Below, piece by piece: positions 21,889 through 31,794 of a DNA stretch of 64,000 nucleotides. Every line of letters starts with the position of its first letter. Within the stretch, counting starts at the first letter, position 1. The stretch is taken from NCBI GenBank assembly GCA_028023455.1, contig JAQFVV010006216.1, positions 2,452,445-2,516,444 of the forward strand, given 5' to 3'. The position numbers were made by a program, and so were the translations under genes. The notes under the pieces are model-generated. The model was not told the DNA's origin and ran no database searches. It saw only the letters and a list, made by a program, of their open reading frames with translations. This DNA comes from Epiperipatus broadwayi (lineage: Eukaryota > Onychophora > Udeonychophora > Euonychophora > Peripatidae).

Positions 21889-23295
21889 ATTAGAGAATAA
21901 AGAATCAATTAAAGTTAAAAATGGTGTGGGACTAAGGCAAGGATGCCCTATGTCACCAATTTTGTTTGTGTTGTATTTGAGTGAAATGGAAAGAGCAATA
22001 GAAAGATTATGAAGAGGGATAGAGATACCGTTAATAGGTAGTAAGGGAGTATATATTTTGCCAGGTCTTTTTTTTGTGGATGATATTTTTTTGTGTGCAG
22101 AAAAAAAGAGAAGATATGGAAGTTATGTTGAGGACATGTGCAAGGGTGGGTAAAGAGATGGGGATTAAATTTAGTGAAGAAAAATCAAATATAATGATGG
22201 TTAATACTGGGGATAGAGAAGATGTAGAATTTTTATTGGGAGATATTAAGTTAAGTGTGGTAATAGATATAGTTATTTGGGAATTATTTTAAGTAATCAG
22301 AAAAATTATTTGGATGAATGGGAGAAAAAAATTGATAAATGAAGCAAAGAAAGAAAGGGATTGATAAAGAAATTAACAGTGTTTTCATATAATAAATATG
22401 ATATAGCTAGAATTATATGAAAAGGGGTTGCAGTAGCAGGGTTAACATATGGTAATGATGCATTATATGTTAGTAAAAAGATATTAGATTACTTAGAAAA
22501 AGCTCAAAAAGAAGTAGGAAGACATGCATTAGATGCAGAAGTATGGACAGCAAAAGAGGCAATTCAAGGAGAAATGGGATGGTCAAGTTTTCATATGAGA
22601 GATGCAAAAAGTAAAATGAAAATGTTTGGTAGATTGCAGTTTATGGATAATAAAAGAATAGCTAAAATAGTATTTAATTGGGTTATGAGTAAAGGGCAGG
22701 TAACAAAATGGGTGAGAAAGGTAATGTGATATGCAAAAGATTTGGATAAAGAATTTATATCAGTATATTTGTACAAAAGATGGGATGATTGTGTGAAGAG
22801 GATTATTGAGTGTTATAGTAATAAGGAATGGGATAAAAGAATATTTATTAATAAAGACTAGGGAGTTAGAGAGATGGAGAAATAGTATGGAGAGTAAAAA
22901 GAGTTTAAATATATATAGAAATAAACAGAATATTAGGTGTGAGTTAATATATGATAATAGTAAGGAAAGTAGTTTATTGTTTAAGGCTCGAACGGGATCT
23001 TTAGCTACAAAAGAATATACATGTAAATGGAAAAATATGGGTGATTTATTTTGTAAATTATGTAAGGAAGGAATAGAAAATATTAGGCATTTGTTAATTG
23101 AATGTAAATGTTTGAAAACAGAAAGGGTACATATAATGAAGTTATAAAAAATAAATATGAAAAGAGTGATTATACAGAAAGTGAATTATTGGTTTTTATG
23201 CTGGGTTTGGGAAAAGATAAGGGGGATTTAGATATAAAGGCTATAGAAATGACAAAGATTATGCTGAGGAAATGAAATAGAGCAGATTATGGGTA
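21889..23295 (+). pseudogene. LINE reverse transcriptase, C-terminal half and zinc-knuckle tail
   Basis: The RT resumes as NKESIKVKNGVGLRQGCPMS (motif B) and continues to GLFFVDDIFL (motif C, a VDD variant of YADD). Then come GIKFSEEKSNIMMV, YLGIILSNQKNYLDEW, the connector with GVAVAGLTYGNDALYV, and the C-terminal cluster CKLCKEGIENIRHLLIEC, ending in NRADYG and TAA. Frameshifts occur near 22095, 22270, 22855 and 23130. Five in-frame TGA codons lie at 22010, 22340, 22418, 22727 and 23273 in otherwise well-conserved contexts. Confidence 0.75.
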
Positions 23296-23392
23296 AATTT
23301 AGAGTGGGGAATGTAAAATAAAGTGGCTAACAGGTTTATCTGGGCATAATTGCTGAGATATTCTTAACTTCATTTAAGGAGAAGCCCATAAT

Positions 23393-23410
23393 ACATCACA
23401 TCACATCACC
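23393..23410 (+). repeat. (ACATC)n LINE tail
   Basis: Three ACATC units follow the LINE's 3' UTR and mark its probable end. Short tandem tails of this type are usual for CR1/L2-group LINEs rather than poly(A). Confidence 0.6.
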
Positions 23411-25899
23411 AGTAGTACTGAGTTCGAACATAGTTTATCGGTTCCACAATACACTCTATGAAACAACACATCTGATGCTACATTAGTAAACATTTCTTTA
23501 GGCACAGGGGTCATGGAGATGCAAGAGATTCATAGACTTTATTTTTGAGTTAGCTATATACAATATTAAGATTAGACATTTATATTTTAACTGATCGAGG
23601 ACATATTATATTGAATGAGTGTCGAATAAATAAATATGTAACAGCAGACATATAGTTTGAAATTATTTATTTAGAATATTTTGTAATAAATCATTTAACT
23701 AATAATATTTGGTTATATTTAAAATCTCAATAGCGGGATTTTCCAATACAGTTATATTTTAAAGAGATACACTTATTTGGCTGACATAATCTAGCTATCT
23801 GAATTCTTGAGGAAGTATTTCAAGAGCATGCCTTCGGGATTTATATCTTTGCAATGCAAGAGTCTAAATTAGGATTTATAATAGTAGCGGCAGACATATA
23901 TTTATTTAATTAAATAAGATATTTATAAATTACTATGGGCAGACATTTATTTGAGAGTGAATTGTGTCACTAATGCAGAGACAAAGTTATATATTGAATA
24001 ATAAAGTTAATAAGAAGAAACACATGGTACATCTAGAAAGGCGATATGAGGGTGGCAGTACATTAAAATTGCGAAGCCGTGAATGAGTTCAAAACAATGG
24101 GCTGGCATTTGCCATAGGCCCAAAAGGTAAGGTATCACATAAGCATAATCAACGGCAAGTGTTTCATGCCATGATTACTTCCTGACTGCGTGATGGCGTC
24201 AAGCCCTATGGGAACATTTATTATGTCCGCTTGTGTAGGACAACTGGGATTAAGTAAATCCTGTAGAATCCAGAATATCCAAGGCTCATAATGAGTCATC
24301 TCATCTCTAAAATGTAACACATGTATAATTCACAGAATATTCTGTTAAGATTTAATATATTTTGTAACTCAGCCTTACATCATAAACATTTAATAAAAAA
24401 CGTTTTGACTCTCAAAGAAATGCAATTAATGGAATTATTACTTAAAATTTAATAAAATATAAAAGCAATAGGTAAGTTGGGTGGATATTAATAACTAATA
24501 TGACAGCCATAAATGAAGCACCAAATGCATGTTGATTTATATGAAATAACAAAGTAATTTATAAAAATAAATATTAATTAGGATTTGCAGGACACGCATC
24601 CAATGTTTCAGGCAATCATGTATTGATATTTAGAGACTTATAGAGATTTCCGAGCTGACCAGCCAACATGAGTATATAAAAGAAATATATTAATAGGTCG
24701 CTGTATAAGATGGCAACCATGTTGATTAAGATCTATATTTAAATTTGGCAAGGTCCGGTGGGAAATCTTATAGGCACGCTATCATTAGATAATAAAAAGA
24801 TATAAAATTAGAAATACGTACCCAAGAAAAGACAGAATTAGGTAAGCTAGATTATTAAAGAAATTTACATAATTAATAATTAGTTTTACAAGTTATATAG
24901 AGAGTGAGCTGTAGCATGATTAATATTTAGAGTACTCTAGGCCTTGGGTATAGGTACCTATTTTATACGAAGCTTTCAGATTCCGTGGTCAGTAGCAGAT
25001 TGTTCATGAGTTTAAATATTAGCAGTTCTTTCCAGCATTTAGGTTATTAATTCATTACAACAGCAGCAGCAGTTTTCTGATTGTTTGGGCAGCAGATCCT
25101 CTTGGTTGATTTTGTGGAGGGCATATGTGAAGGTTCAGCAAATGATCGACCATCTCCAGAATAGTCTGGGCGATTTCTACTCGAACATACTGTGGTGGGT
25201 AAATTAATTTAAAATTTCTGGAGCCTCTCAACTGATCGAGAGCACAGCTAAAGTCTAACTAAAAGTTCTTAGAAAATTCAAAACGTCCTCTTTTCTTGAT
25301 CTTATCTTTTTCACTTTGATTCTATTTTATTTTTAGCTCCACTCATTTGCCCCGAGGAGAATCAATGCATTTTTATAAAATTAATTAATTCAGAAAGCTG
25401 CATTTCTATTGTTTAGGTTTATTTTTACCTTTTTACATTTTTGTAATTAAAGCTTTTAGGGAATTTTTCTTTTTAATTAATCTATTATCTCTCACCGATC
25501 ATTACTTGCAAAATTTCAAATACAAAAGGGAATATACAATTATTTTTACTTTTATTTAAATTACAATTAAATTTCTAAAATTATTATTAAATACGAAATT
25601 TAAACACAGCAATAAACTAACGAACTTTACAATTTAAAATAAATAGTTTAAGTTATATAAAATTATATAACTAAAAGAGAAATCTAAATTATATCATTTA
25701 TTTTTATTTATTGCTTTAAATTTGTTATCGAAACCTGTGTGTGTTTATGGTGAATTTTACATATATTTATACTTTTTTAATATTGCTACACATACAATTC
25801 AATACCAAAAAGTTTAAATTTGGGTAGGATGGGGTGGTGGGTGAGAGACGATAGAAAAAGGTGAAACTTAAGATTCGAATGCGAATCCTACTGTTTCAG
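23411..25899. other. Unassigned right part of the block inside Tigger
   Basis: This stretch is less AT-extreme than the surroundings in two patches (about 24040-24320 and 25030-25215). A 61-codon minus frame at 24320-24135 and a 44-codon plus frame ending near 25212 (containing HLQNSLGDFYSNILWW) look compositionally protein-like but match no family I know. The sequence must have inserted after Tigger; it may be the body of a non-autonomous element. Confidence 0.35.
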
Positions 25900-27385
25900 T
25901 ATGAAGATTGGAAGAAAAAATTAAAAGAAGACTCTGCTGTTAAATTTGTAGCAAACAATGGCTGGTTTCACAAATTTAAAATAAAATATTCTTTACATAA
26001 TATTAAATGTGCTGGAAAAGGTGCCAGTGCATATAAGAAAGCTGCCAGTGAAGTTACTTTCACTTTCTCTAATATCATTGAAGATGGAGTTTATTTTCCA
26101 TGCCTAGTCTTCAATGTAGATGAGACAGAATTATTTTGGAAAAAGATGCCTGCACATACATATTTAGCAAAGGAAGAATCAGTTGCACCTGGGCATAAAC
26201 CTTCTAAAAACAGATTAACATTGCTTCTTGGAAATAATTTAGCTGCTGATTTTAAATTAAAGCCAATGCTAATTTATCAAACATAAAATTCTAGAGCATT
26301 GAAAGGAAAAAATAAAAGAATGCTTCCAGTCATTTGGAAATCAAATACTAAAGCCTGGGCTACTGCACAGCTTTTTCAAAATTAGTTCTAACATCATTTT
26401 GTGCCTTCTGTTAGGCAATATTGTAGTGAGAATAATTTACCATTTAAAACACTACTGCTCATAGCTAATTCTCTTGGACATCCAAATACCTGCAAAATTT
26501 ATATCCAGAAGTTAATTTTGGGTTTATCCCTCCCAATACCACAAGTGAAATACAACCTATGGACTAAACTGTAAAATCTACTTTTAAGCATTATTTTATG
26601 AGAAGATTCATTACTCAAGCAATCAAGGCAATTGACAAGGAAGGTGGACCTACATTAAGAAATTTTTGTAAAAGTTATACTATATGGAATGCAATAAATA
26701 TTATTTATAAACAAAGCAAAACTCTCCATACAGTATTGCCACCCTGTGCCAACCAGAGTAATCAATGAATGCCAGAAAGGCACAGGGTGGCAATACTGTA
26801 TGGAGAGTTTTGCTTTGTTTATAAACAATTATGTGCTAGTATAATGATCATGTGATGCTTAATGGTTTTAATGAATATTATTGTGGATGCATTGGCTGAA
26901 TAAGAAAGTCAACAATGAAAGGTTGTTGGAAAAAAATATATCCACTAATGATGAATGCTTCTATGGACACTGAAGAAACTTCTGAAAATATCACAACTGA
27001 AATAGTCAATATAATGAATGAATTAAATTTAGATGTCACTGCTGAAAATACTGATGAGCTAATGCAATCTCACTCAGAACCTTTGTCAAATGAAGACTTG
27101 ATTAAACTATAAGAGGTGAATGAAATACAAAGTGAAAAAGAACCTGATAATGAACATACTGTTAAGAGTTTGACAATCAAGAATATGAATGAAGCCTTCA
27201 TGCATCTTGACAAATTTTTGACCATCATGGAAGAATGTGATCCCAATAGAAAGCATATATCTCGTGTACAAAAGGCAATAGAAATCACAGAATGTTACAG
27301 AATTCTTCATCAAGAAAAGAAAAAGAATACAATTCAATTAACTCTTGATAAATTTGTAAACAAAACTCCAGATACTAATCAATAA
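25900..27385 (+). pseudogene. Tigger transposase, catalytic and C-terminal part
   Basis: From YEDWKKK the frame runs through GWFHKFKIKYSLHNIKCAG (end of the DNA-binding region) to FNVDETELFWKKMP, which holds the first catalytic Asp, then RLTLLLGNN and KLKPMLIYQ. This is very close to the Tigger/DDE_1 pattern. After a TAA at 26284 the same frame continues. The second catalytic site reads LLLIANSLGHP, so the expected Asp is Ala, and the third block is EIQPMD. A palindrome then splits the protein at 26704-26825. The tail resumes as MKGCWKKIYPLM (26915) and ends after 27116-27385. Loss of the second Asp and several stops make it non-functional. Confidence 0.85.
26704..26825. repeat. Perfect 47-bp inverted repeat with 28-nt loop
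   Basis: The left arm (26704-26750) and right arm (26779-26825) are exact reverse complements. They contain ACTCTCCATACAGTATTGCC and GGCAATACTGTATGGAGAGT, and end at the loop with CTGTGCC/GGCACAG. The left arm is continuous with transposase sequence on its outer side. A diverged single arm, GGTGGCATTGCTGTATGAAG, recurs at about 31609-31628, so the arm belongs to a dispersed family. Confidence 0.85.
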
Positions 27386-27511
27386 AAAATAACTATTGTA
27401 TTTTAAAAACCTTTTTGATCTTTTTTTTTACATACCCCCCCTTTGAATCAATTTCAACTTCCAAATACATGTCAGGAACCAATTAAGTTTGTAACAAGGG
27501 GACTGCCTATA

Positions 27512-27605
27512 TTTGCTTATTGTTTCTTTTGTTTGTTTTTTGTTTATTGTGTATTTCGGTAAAAGTGTAAATGTTGAAATGCACATAATAATTAGATATT
27601 GAATT
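27512..27605 (+). pseudogene. 3' end of the Jockey/CR1-like LINE
   Basis: After the Tigger right end and its TA, the sequence continues as plausible 3' UTR and runs directly into the (CTA)n array at 27606, as the LINE's left side abuts the array at 12546-12640. Assignment rests on position, since no coding sequence remains. Confidence 0.4.
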
Positions 27606-27790
27606 AAATTGCTCCTACTACTACTACTACTGCTATTACTACTGCTACTATTACAGCTACTACTACTACTGCTATTACTACTAATGCTACTATTACTGCT
27701 ACTACTACTACCACTGCTACCACCACTACCATATTCGCTACCACCATCGCCACCACCATCACCACTACCACTACTACTATTACTTCTTTT
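27606..27790. repeat. Mosaic trinucleotide array (CTA/CTG/ACC types)
   Basis: About 185 bases of triplets in blocks: CTACTACTA, CTGCTATTA, then ACCACCATC-like units. It forms the right border of the nested LINE/Tigger stack. Open frames read through it are repeat artefacts. Confidence 0.85.
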
Positions 27791-28017
27791 AAAATATATT
27801 TTATTGGCAATTTATATAAGGTTTCATTTGTATTTTAACAGACAATGTTGAAGTAAGTACAATAAAAGGGAGTTGTATACATTATAAAAAATTACAAGGT
27901 GAGTAATATGGGAAAAATAAATAAACATTGGTACATAAGGTGTTGATTATATACATAGATGGTTAAAAATATTATTATTGTTTTTCACTGAGATTGTACA
28001 AGTGAAATCAAACAACA
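27791..28017. other. AT-rich spacer between two microsatellites
   Basis: Short AT-rich stretch with no feature recognised. Confidence 0.4.
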
Positions 28018-28190
28018 ATTCTGCTGCTGCTGCTGCTGCTGCTACTGCTACTGCTATCACTACTGCTACCACCACCACCATTATTATTATTATCATCATT
28101 ATCATCATCATTACTGTTGTTGTTGTTGTTATTATTGTTGTTGCTGCTGTTTTTGTTGTTGTTGTTATTATTATTATTATTATTATATAG
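28018..28190. repeat. Mosaic trinucleotide array at LINE 5' junction
   Basis: Blocks run in order (CTG)n, CTA/CTG mix, (ACC)n, (ATT)n, (ATC)n, (GTT)n, (CTG)n, (GTT)n, (ATT)n. RT coding sequence begins within a few bases of the final (ATT)n. Confidence 0.85.
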
Positions 28191-28192
28191 CT

Positions 28193-29395
28193 CTTGCAAT
28201 TGAGGATCGTCAAAGACTAAATGTTATTTATTTTGATTTGTCAAAAGCCTTTGATAAAGTGGATCACAGTGTTTTATTTCATAAATTACATAAAATAGGT
28301 TTCTCTACTAAACTTGTCTATTGGTTTCAATCATTTCTCTGTAGCCATACAGCATATATTAAATTCAATAATAAGGTTTCATTTAATTTTGAATGCAATT
28401 TATGTGTTCCACAGGTAGTATTTTAGCACCCATGCTGTTTAATGTTTACATTAATGATCTTAAGGATTGCTTGACATATTCTTTTCTGTTCAGCTATGCT
28501 GATAACTGTAAGAATTTTAGATTATATCAGTTAGCGATTGTGTTCTCCTTCAGAAGGATATTGATAACTTTAGTGTTTGGTGTAAGTTAAATAATATGAC
28601 AATTAATTTTAATAAATGCTTCTTTGTTTCTTATTCCAAAAAATCTGAAGTTTTACAATTTTGTTATAATATCAACTTTCATAAAATTATTTTGGTTAAA
28701 TGACAAAAAGATCTTGGAATTACGTTTTCTTGTAATGGATCTTTTATTCCTCATTTTGAAATGATTGTTGGTAAAGCATTTAAAGTCATGGGTACCATTC
28801 TTAGACATGGTTATCAGTTCAGTAATGATACTAAACTGAAATTGTTTTTTTCATTGGTTCTTCCTATTATTGAATATGGTTCAATAATTAGGAACCCTAG
28901 TTCTTAGCAGGGATGTTACTTATTGCAGTTTATTTCAAAAAAGTTTTTCAAATATGTTTCTTGGGAAGGTAAAATGATTAATCTTTCATCTAGACGAAAG
29001 AATAAGAGATCTTAAATATCTTTATAAAATTGTCAATAAACAAGTTATTTCATCAGATATAGTTTCAATTATTTCAATTAGGTCTTTGAGTTATTATACT
29101 AGATCTGTTTGTGTATATCAGATTCAAACATGTTCTAATATTCTTAAATTTTCTCCTTTATTTAGGTTACCCCCTTTATATAATCAGATTGGGAATGACA
29201 TTAATCTGTGTGACATCGGTTACAAGAAATTTTATAATCTTATTTAACTTAAATGTTATGTTTGATTTTAACTTTTAAATTTTACTTTATTATGTATACA
29301 TTTATATTTTCATTTTATGTTATATGTTTTATTTTCACTTTTATTGTATGGGCAAATTGTAATTGGCTTTATGCTGTTGTTTAGCACTTAAATAG
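28193..29395 (+). pseudogene. Jockey/CR1-like LINE reverse transcriptase, 5'-truncated
   Basis: The first readable motif is VIYFDLSKAFDKVDHSVLF (RT motif A), reached right after the microsatellite. It is followed by VPQ (a decayed 'VPQGS', motif B), SILAPMLFNVYINDL, LFSYADNCK (a decayed 'YADD', motif C, with Asp to Asn), NNMTINFNKC, KDLGITFSCNGSF and LFFSLVLPIIEYGS. The order matches the RT palm and connector of Jockey/CR1-type LINEs. Upstream endonuclease and ORF1 are absent. Multiple stops and frameshifts make it a fossil. It ends at a (GATG/GAT)n array at 29396, so both ends lie in trinucleotide repeats. Confidence 0.75.
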
Positions 29396-29459
29396 ATGGT
29401 GATGATGATGATGGTGATGATGATGGTGGTGGTGGTTGTGATGATGATGATTATGATTA

Positions 29460-29520
<61 letters not shown>

Positions 29521-29541
29521 CAACAACAGCAGCAGCAGCAG
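29396..29541. repeat. Mosaic trinucleotide array between two LINE fragments
   Basis: Ordered blocks GAT, GGT, GAT/TAT, a long (AAT)n, (AAC)n, then (AGC)n. The left edge is the 3' end of one LINE and the right edge is the 5' truncation point of another. Confidence 0.9.
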
Positions 29542-30130
29542 CAGACTTTGTTATGGTATAATATTATGGGGTCGTACTGCAGCATATTATTTGAAGTCTT
29601 TGCAAACACTACAAAATTTTACATTAAGAATTATTTTGTTCAAACCTTTGGATTTGTCAAGATTTGAATTATATAAATGTGCTGGAGTTTTAACTATTAA
29701 TCAATTAATTACAGTGAACATCTTATGTTATTATGTTAAATACAAGGGAATGAATAAAAATAATTCTTCATCAATAATGGTAACTAGATCAAGTGATTTT
29801 GATTTATTATTTAAACCAGTATACTTTAAAACCCATTGTATATATCAAAAATGTTATCTCGGTCCAAAATTTTATAATATTTGTATAAGAAACATTGGAT
29901 TCAATATTAGTGACCTATCAAGAAAAATTTTGAGAAAATTCATTATGGATTGGATTATAATTGATGATAATTAAAAACTTTTTATTTCTATTTAATTGTT
30001 TTATTCTATAATAATGTTTTACATTTTATTTGCACATGTATTGTTGTTAAGCTCCATGCATGATTTTTTTATCACAGGGAGATTATATGTTTAATAAATT
30101 AAATTATATTATTAAATTGTTGTTATTCTG
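29542..30130 (+). pseudogene. LINE RT C-terminal connector fragment
   Basis: The frame after the repeat reads LCYGIILWGRTAAYYLKSLQ and TLQNFTLRIILF, the 'YGI.LWG...L..LQ...LRII' connector typical of Jockey-type RTs, and remains open to 29974. It differs from the LINE at 28193-29395, so it is a separate, severely 5'-truncated insertion. A 3' UTR follows, with AATAAA-like sequences near 30092 and 30145. No catalytic motif is left. Confidence 0.65.
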
Positions 30131-31794
30131 GGACTGAATAAGAATAATAAAATTCAAAAAAAAGATATTCTAGAGATGACTAAAATATTTTAGTGCCATG
30201 ATATTGTAAATAATATATTGATAGATAAAATGTTCTTATTTATGCTTAAAAAAACCTACTACAAAAGTAAAAACTCAATATCGCAAAAATGTTTAAGGAG
30301 TTATCCCCCTGCCCGTTAAATAAAAAAAAAAAATGTATACATTGAAGAAAAATCTCGTTTGTTTTTTTTTTAGTAGATATCAAAAGTATAATAGGGTTAA
30401 ATCAAAAATCAATCAGAAATATGACCCCTCATGAAGAGTTTAATGTAAATTTTAGAGCTTACTAAAACCATAATAAGATTGGTTCGTGTAACATTTATGA
30501 TAGAATCAAAAAAAATTGAATATTATCAAAAAAGAGAGAGAGAGAGAGAATGATGACAAATATAAATTAAAATAAAACAAAAAATTTATACCTCAAATCT
30601 GAAAATTTCAGAATGAGTTATTCCAGTAATAAATGTTCCAGAAAGAATAGAGTTATTATGATTGTCACAAAGAATAATATAGCTTTGATAGCTTTAGTAA
30701 TATAAAACAATGCAGTATGTGAATTCAAAGTCGTCCAAGTAATAAAAGTTATACAGTTGTACATGAAAACTATTGGGAAATTTAAAAATGCAGTGACTAA
30801 TGGATGACATATCAAAAAAGGATTTTTTCTTGACTATTGGCCATTGGGTTTCACTTCAAAAGTTAAAAATACACCAGTTTTGGTGAAGTTGGGCAGCACA
30901 GCTTAGATAATTATCTGAAGAATTCTTAACAAAATTCTGTTCTGTAAAACTTTTTCATTGCTAATATATATTTCCAAAATTCTAAGCATCATTTATATGT
31001 GAAAACATACAGATTAACAACACCATAAACAAATAAATTATATTCAATGTAGCAGTGGTGAAAAAGATGAAGAAGTTCAGTTATTGTCTCCAAGCCCTTT
31101 TCAGATGCAAACTGTACAACTGATCACTAATTTATAATAGCAAACAGATATCCAAAGTGACTTTAAAAAAAAAAAAAGTGAAAACAGATTCTGTTCTTAC
31201 TAGATTTTAACTGCAATATGTTTCTAATGATCACGAAATATATATTCAAAATCTATTTTTATAATATTAAGAAGAGACATATAAAAATATTTAGATATTT
31301 TCAATGTATATTTTACTGTTTATAATATATATATATAACTCTTAGAAACCAGTCAACTAATATAAATAAAAATTAAGAATTTCACACTGTTGTCAAGGTA
31401 ACCTCGTTTTAGTATATATATATACATATATGCAATATTTATGTAATATTTTTTTAAAGAATTATGACTTACCCTTGAGAATAATTATAATTAAATAGCA
31501 TATGATCACTATTTCCTATGCTTACACAAGCTGTTAAAACAGAGATGGGTATTTTATGCACAAATGTTCTTGCATACATTGGTTATTCTGGCATGAACTA
31601 GGTGGCATTGCTGTATGAAGAGTTTTGCGTCTGATATTAAATAGTTGAGAGGTTGAGATATGTATGAACTTTTGTAAATTGTTACAGAAATGAAATCAAG
31701 TTTTGTAAAAATCTGGAAGTTATATAATTTATTTCTTTATATACACTATATCAAAATAGCAAGGACATATTTGAAAAAAAAAATTCTACATATA
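30131..31794. other. AT-rich stretch with simple repeats
   Basis: Contains (AG)n at about 30533-30549, TA-rich runs near 31325 and 31415, and the single repeat arm near 31609-31628. I see no supported gene. The minus-strand frame at 30618-30815 is hydrophobic AT-rich filler. Confidence 0.5.

Larger units (their letters stand above)
17100..23410 (+). mobile_element. LINE with zinc-finger ORF1, SGNH esterase, endonuclease and RT
   Basis: Gene pieces in order give a complete non-LTR layout: a zinc-finger/coiled-coil ORF1, an SGNH hydrolase, an APE-type endonuclease, an RT split by another insertion, and a C-terminal C-x2-C-x8-H-x4-C cluster. The element ends near a short (ACATC)n tail at 23393-23410. 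Esterase domains with a PHD-like finger are known from ORF1 of CR1/L2-group LINEs. The coding strand is conspicuously poor in C. At least four frameshifts and seven TGA codons break it. The exact 5' end is uncertain. Confidence 0.8.
16717..25899. other. 9.2-kb block inserted into the Tigger transposase
   Basis: The Tigger protein stops after ...LSLY at 16716 and continues as YEDWKKK from 25900, so everything between is secondary insertion. It contains an esterase-bearing LINE (about 17100-23410), which itself holds an inverted Penelope pair, plus about 2.5 kb of unassigned sequence on the right. Near the two edges AGATTCGTATGCTTCG (16728-16743) and the reverse complement GGATTCGCATTCGAATCT (25871-25888) are loosely similar. 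They may be the ends of a carrier DNA element; this is tentative. Confidence 0.6.
15626..27509 (+). mobile_element. Tigger (pogo/Tc1-mariner) transposon, split by a 9.2-kb insertion
   Basis: The left end CAGGCAGTCCCCTAGTTATA at 15626 mirrors the right end: the reverse complement of 27509 leftward begins TAGGCAGTCCCCTTGTTACA. Both are flanked by TA (15624-15625 and 27510-27511). These are typical Tigger termini, and the interior carries Tigger transposase pieces in the right order. Three interruptions are visible: a 208-bp insertion at 16394, a 9.2-kb block at 16717-25899, and a palindrome at 26704-26825. It sits inside the 3' region of the Jockey/CR1-like LINE. Confidence 0.85.

Noticed and set aside
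27978-28190. CRISPR-like array suggested by regular repeats
   Set aside because: The units are trinucleotides without spacers, and the sequence is eukaryotic.
27604-28213. Long open frames with poly-Leu, poly-Val, poly-Ser or poly-Asn
   Set aside because: They are translations of trinucleotide microsatellites in all frames and not genes.
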